DNA of 64,000 bases from Pseudomonas sp. UBA1879 (GTDB lineage: Bacteria; Pseudomonadota; Gammaproteobacteria; Pseudomonadales; Pseudomonadaceae), in NCBI RefSeq assembly GCF_002338065.1, contig NZ_DDHJ01000001.1, forward strand, positions 1 through 64,000, in the 5' to 3' direction. Below are positions 62,030 to 64,000 of the stretch, piece by piece (within the stretch, counting starts at the first letter, position 1; each line of letters begins with the position of its first letter). A program made the translations under genes and the position numbers. Below the pieces are notes generated by a model. That model did no database searches, had not been told where the DNA came from, and was given only the letters and a program-made list of their open reading frames with translations.

Positions 62030-63250
62030 CTAAACCTTACGGACCGTCTCAAACGCAAACGCATTCTGCCAACGCGCAATGGCCAGACACGCCACGCAGT
62101 TGCCCAGTACGTTGGTCAGCACCCGGCATTTCATCAGGCGCTCTACCCCCAGCAGCAACCCCACGCCCTCCATCGGCACGATGTGCAACAGATTGAGTGT
62201 GGCGATCAACGTAAAAAATGCCGAGCCCGCCATACTGGTCGAACCCAACGACGTCACCAGCGAAATCAGCAGCAACGTCAGCAGATCCGACCCCGTAAGT
62301 TCGATCCCGGAAATCTGCGCCAGGAACAGCACCGCCACGATCAAGTAGATATTCGAGCCGCTCAGGTTGAAGGTGTAACCCGTGGTCAACACCAGTCGGG
62401 TGAGTTGTCGATCGCATCCCAGAGTCTGCATTTTCTCGATCAGCCCGGGCAGGGCCGCGACCGAAGAACCGGTGAAGGTGACCAGCAGCAGCTCGTCTTT
62501 GACGTGTTTCACCAGCGACCAGAGCGACACGCCGGACAGATGCGCCACCGGTATCAGCACCAATACAACAAAAGCGCCACTGGCCACGTACATCACCGCG
62601 ACGAACTTCAGCAAGGGCAGCGCTGACGCGGGACCGAATTTGCCGAGGGTAAATGCAATGGCGCCGAACGCGGCGAGGGGCGCGAAACGCAGAATCAGCC
62701 TCAAGCCTTTGAACAGCAGCTCCACCAGCTTTTCCAGCAACACGTGCAAGCGGTCTGCCTGGCGATGCCCTTTGGCGCGCATCATCACAAACCCAAACAC
62801 TAGGCCAGCCAGCATGACCTGCAAAATCGGGTTTTGAGTGAGCGCGCGAAACAGGATGGAACCGACGGCGGACCAGGAAAATCCTGATGTCGCTGCGGGA
62901 ATATGCCCGAGATACAGGGAAGCGTTCGAGTTGCTCAGCGTGCCGCCCCCGCCGGGGTGAGTCAGTTCCGCGACCAGGCAACCGATGGAAAGCGACAGCA
63001 CCGCCATCCCCTGAAAATAGACCCACACCTTGCAGGTCAATCCGCGCTGCCTGACTTCCAGCCCCGCCACGCCAGAGGCAATCAGCAGAAACATCATGAA
63101 GGGCATGATCCAGCCAATTACCCTGATGAAGCCGTCACTCAACGGTTTCATCTCAATCGCCAGCTTGGGATCGAAGACGCCCAGCAGCACGCCACACAGG
63201 ATGGCCAAAAGAAGTTGCAGCGTGGCACTGCTCAAAAGCCTGGTCGGCAT
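62030..63250 (-). CDS. Dicarboxylate/amino acid:cation symporter (DAACS family)
   Basis: The 406-aa membrane protein has the DAACS layout: about eight helices, the hairpin serine block TGSSVAALPGLIEKM, GYTFNLSGSNIYLIV and SLGSTSMAGSAFFTLIATLN. DctA and GltP relatives take up fumarate, malate, succinate, aspartate or glutamate with protons or sodium. The ATG at 63250 follows family length; 34 in-frame codons upstream are excluded. It converges on the lyase gene, so it could import the fumarate that enzyme would make, but this is inference. Divergent from a LysR gene. Confidence 0.9.
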   Translation of the reverse strand: MPTRLLSSATLQLLLAILCGVLLGVFDPKLAIEMKPLSDGFIRVIGWIMPFMMFLLIASGVAGLEVRQRGLTCKVWVYFQGMAVLSLSIGCLVAELTHPGGGGTLSNSNASLYLGHIPAATSGFSWSAVGSILFRALTQNPILQVMLAGLVFGFVMMRAKGHRQADRLHVLLEKLVELLFKGLRLILRFAPLAAFGAIAFTLGKFGPASALPLLKFVAVMYVASGAFVVLVLIPVAHLSGVSLWSLVKHVKDELLLVTFTGSSVAALPGLIEKMQTLGCDRQLTRLVLTTGYTFNLSGSNIYLIVAVLFLAQISGIELTGSDLLTLLLISLVTSLGSTSMAGSAFFTLIATLNLLHIVPMEGVGLLLGVERLMKCRVLTNVLGNCVACLAIARWQNAFAFETVRKV

Positions 63251-63382
63251 CGGCGTTCCGAGAGGTTTGTCTTTATTGTCATGAGCGCGCCTTGTCAGCA
63301 CCTTGGCGATTGGGCACGCTTGCCGGCCACTGTCGCGTTGACCGGGCGGCAATCATAAAACCTCGTTGCGGGATAGACCACC

Positions 63383-64000
63383 ATGGAGCTTCGACATCTG
63401 CGTTATTTCGTCATGGTGGCCGAAGAGCGACATTTCACGCGCGCTGCGGCTCGGTTGAACATGCAGCAACCGCCGTTGAGTCAGCAGATTCGGGCGCTCG
63501 AAGAGGAGCTGGGTTTCGAGCTGTTCAAGCGCCATCCCAAGGGGGTGGATTTGACGGCGGGCGGGCAAGTTTTCCTACAGGAAGCGCAGGAGATTCTCGC
63601 GCGGGTCAAAGAGGGGTCGCTCAAAGCGTCGCGCGCAGCCCACGGCATCGAAGGACAACTCGGGGTAGGGTTCACCAGCTCGGCTGCGGCTCATCCGCTG
63701 ATCCCGCGGATCATTCGTGCCTACCGCGAGCGCTTTCCGGGTGTCGCCGTTGTGTTGAAAGAGGGCAGTGCTCAGCAATTGACCGAAGCGGCCATTGAGG
63801 GCAGCGTCGATGTCGGCATCTTGCGGGCGCCGGTAGGGCAGCATCAGAGCATCGAATTTCATCGCCTGCTCAACGAAGAAATGCTGCTGACCCTGCCGGT
63901 GGGGCATCGTCTGCTGGCAGGGCACGACTTGAGCAACGGAGCGCCTTGCATCTCGCTCAACGATTTGGCCGACGAGCCCTTCATTCTGGTTCGCCGTCCG
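63383..64000 (+). CDS. LysR-family transcriptional regulator (3' end beyond window)
   Basis: 206 codons are present and the frame is open at base 64000. The helix-turn-helix RHLRYFVMVAEERHFTRAAARLNMQQPPLSQQIRALEEELG (in blocks) and the inducer-binding start GVGFTSSAAAHPLIPRIIRAY belong to the LysR family. The ATG is 132 bp from the divergent symporter start, so it probably controls that gene. Confidence 0.92.
   Translation, partial: MELRHLRYFVMVAEERHFTRAAARLNMQQPPLSQQIRALEEELGFELFKRHPKGVDLTAGGQVFLQEAQEILARVKEGSLKASRAAHGIEGQLGVGFTSSAAAHPLIPRIIRAYRERFPGVAVVLKEGSAQQLTEAAIEGSVDVGILRAPVGQHQSIEFHRLLNEEMLLTLPVGHRLLAGHDLSNGAPCISLNDLADEPFILVRRP

Overview
This window is a chromosomal segment of a Pseudomonas, most likely of the fluorescens type. 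The gene order gatB-gatA-gatC / mreBCD-maf-rng-yhdP-nitrilase-tldD / yjgA / pmbA / fagA-orfX-sodA-ZIP matches P. aeruginosa PA4484 to PA4467. Other indications are Pseudomonas-type REP palindromes in many gaps, a cyoABCDE operon, an OprD-family porin and a queA-tgt-yajC-secD-secF block. No genome search was possible, so the species is not assigned.

Layout. 1-2018 (minus): the start of gatB, then gatA and gatC, for tRNA-dependent amidation. 2226-5107: mreBCD, cell shape, where mreC seems to start at an ATT codon. 5240-15908: maf, rng, yhdP, a nitrilase, tldD, yjgA (minus) and pmbA. 16143-18704: a Fur-box-headed fagA/orfX/sodA unit from which fumC is missing, then a ZIP transporter. 18822-20127: DUF1810 and YjdM genes and a REP cluster. 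20140-26515 (minus): one unit encoding a membrane fusion protein, an RND pump, a response regulator and a histidine kinase. 26782-33382: a chaperone-usher fimbrial locus (pilin, two chaperones, usher, adhesin-like tip protein), preceded by a very short pilin-like gene. 33488-36646: a small basic protein, a GlxA-type regulator, a small exported protein, a GNAT and CheV.

36769-44251: flavohemoglobin hmp behind three NorR-type sites and a possible sigma-54 promoter, then dsbB and the cyoABCDE quinol oxidase. 44440-50449 is accessory: a glycosyltransferase and an acetyltransferase, a Cys/His-motif protein, a PheC-like periplasmic dehydratase, DedA, and a divergent LysR/SDR pair. 50841-52079 is a small toxin-immunity island of atypical composition next to tRNA-Leu(CAA). 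Its toxin is an RNase A-superfamily (CdiA-CT type) domain cut by one in-frame amber codon just before the catalytic histidine. 52421-57862: queA-tgt-yajC-secD-secF. 57981-64000: a glycine-zipper protein, an OprD-type porin, an argininosuccinate-lyase-family enzyme with a signal peptide, a dicarboxylate symporter and a divergent LysR gene that runs off the window.

The most notable items are the amber-interrupted RNase A-like toxin with its probable immunity gene, the exported lyase beside a porin and a dicarboxylate symporter, the NorR/sigma-54 control region of hmp, the loss of fumC from the Fur/SOD operon, the second fimbrial chaperone that lacks the conserved lysine, and a pair of 97-bp direct repeats at 61742-61987.
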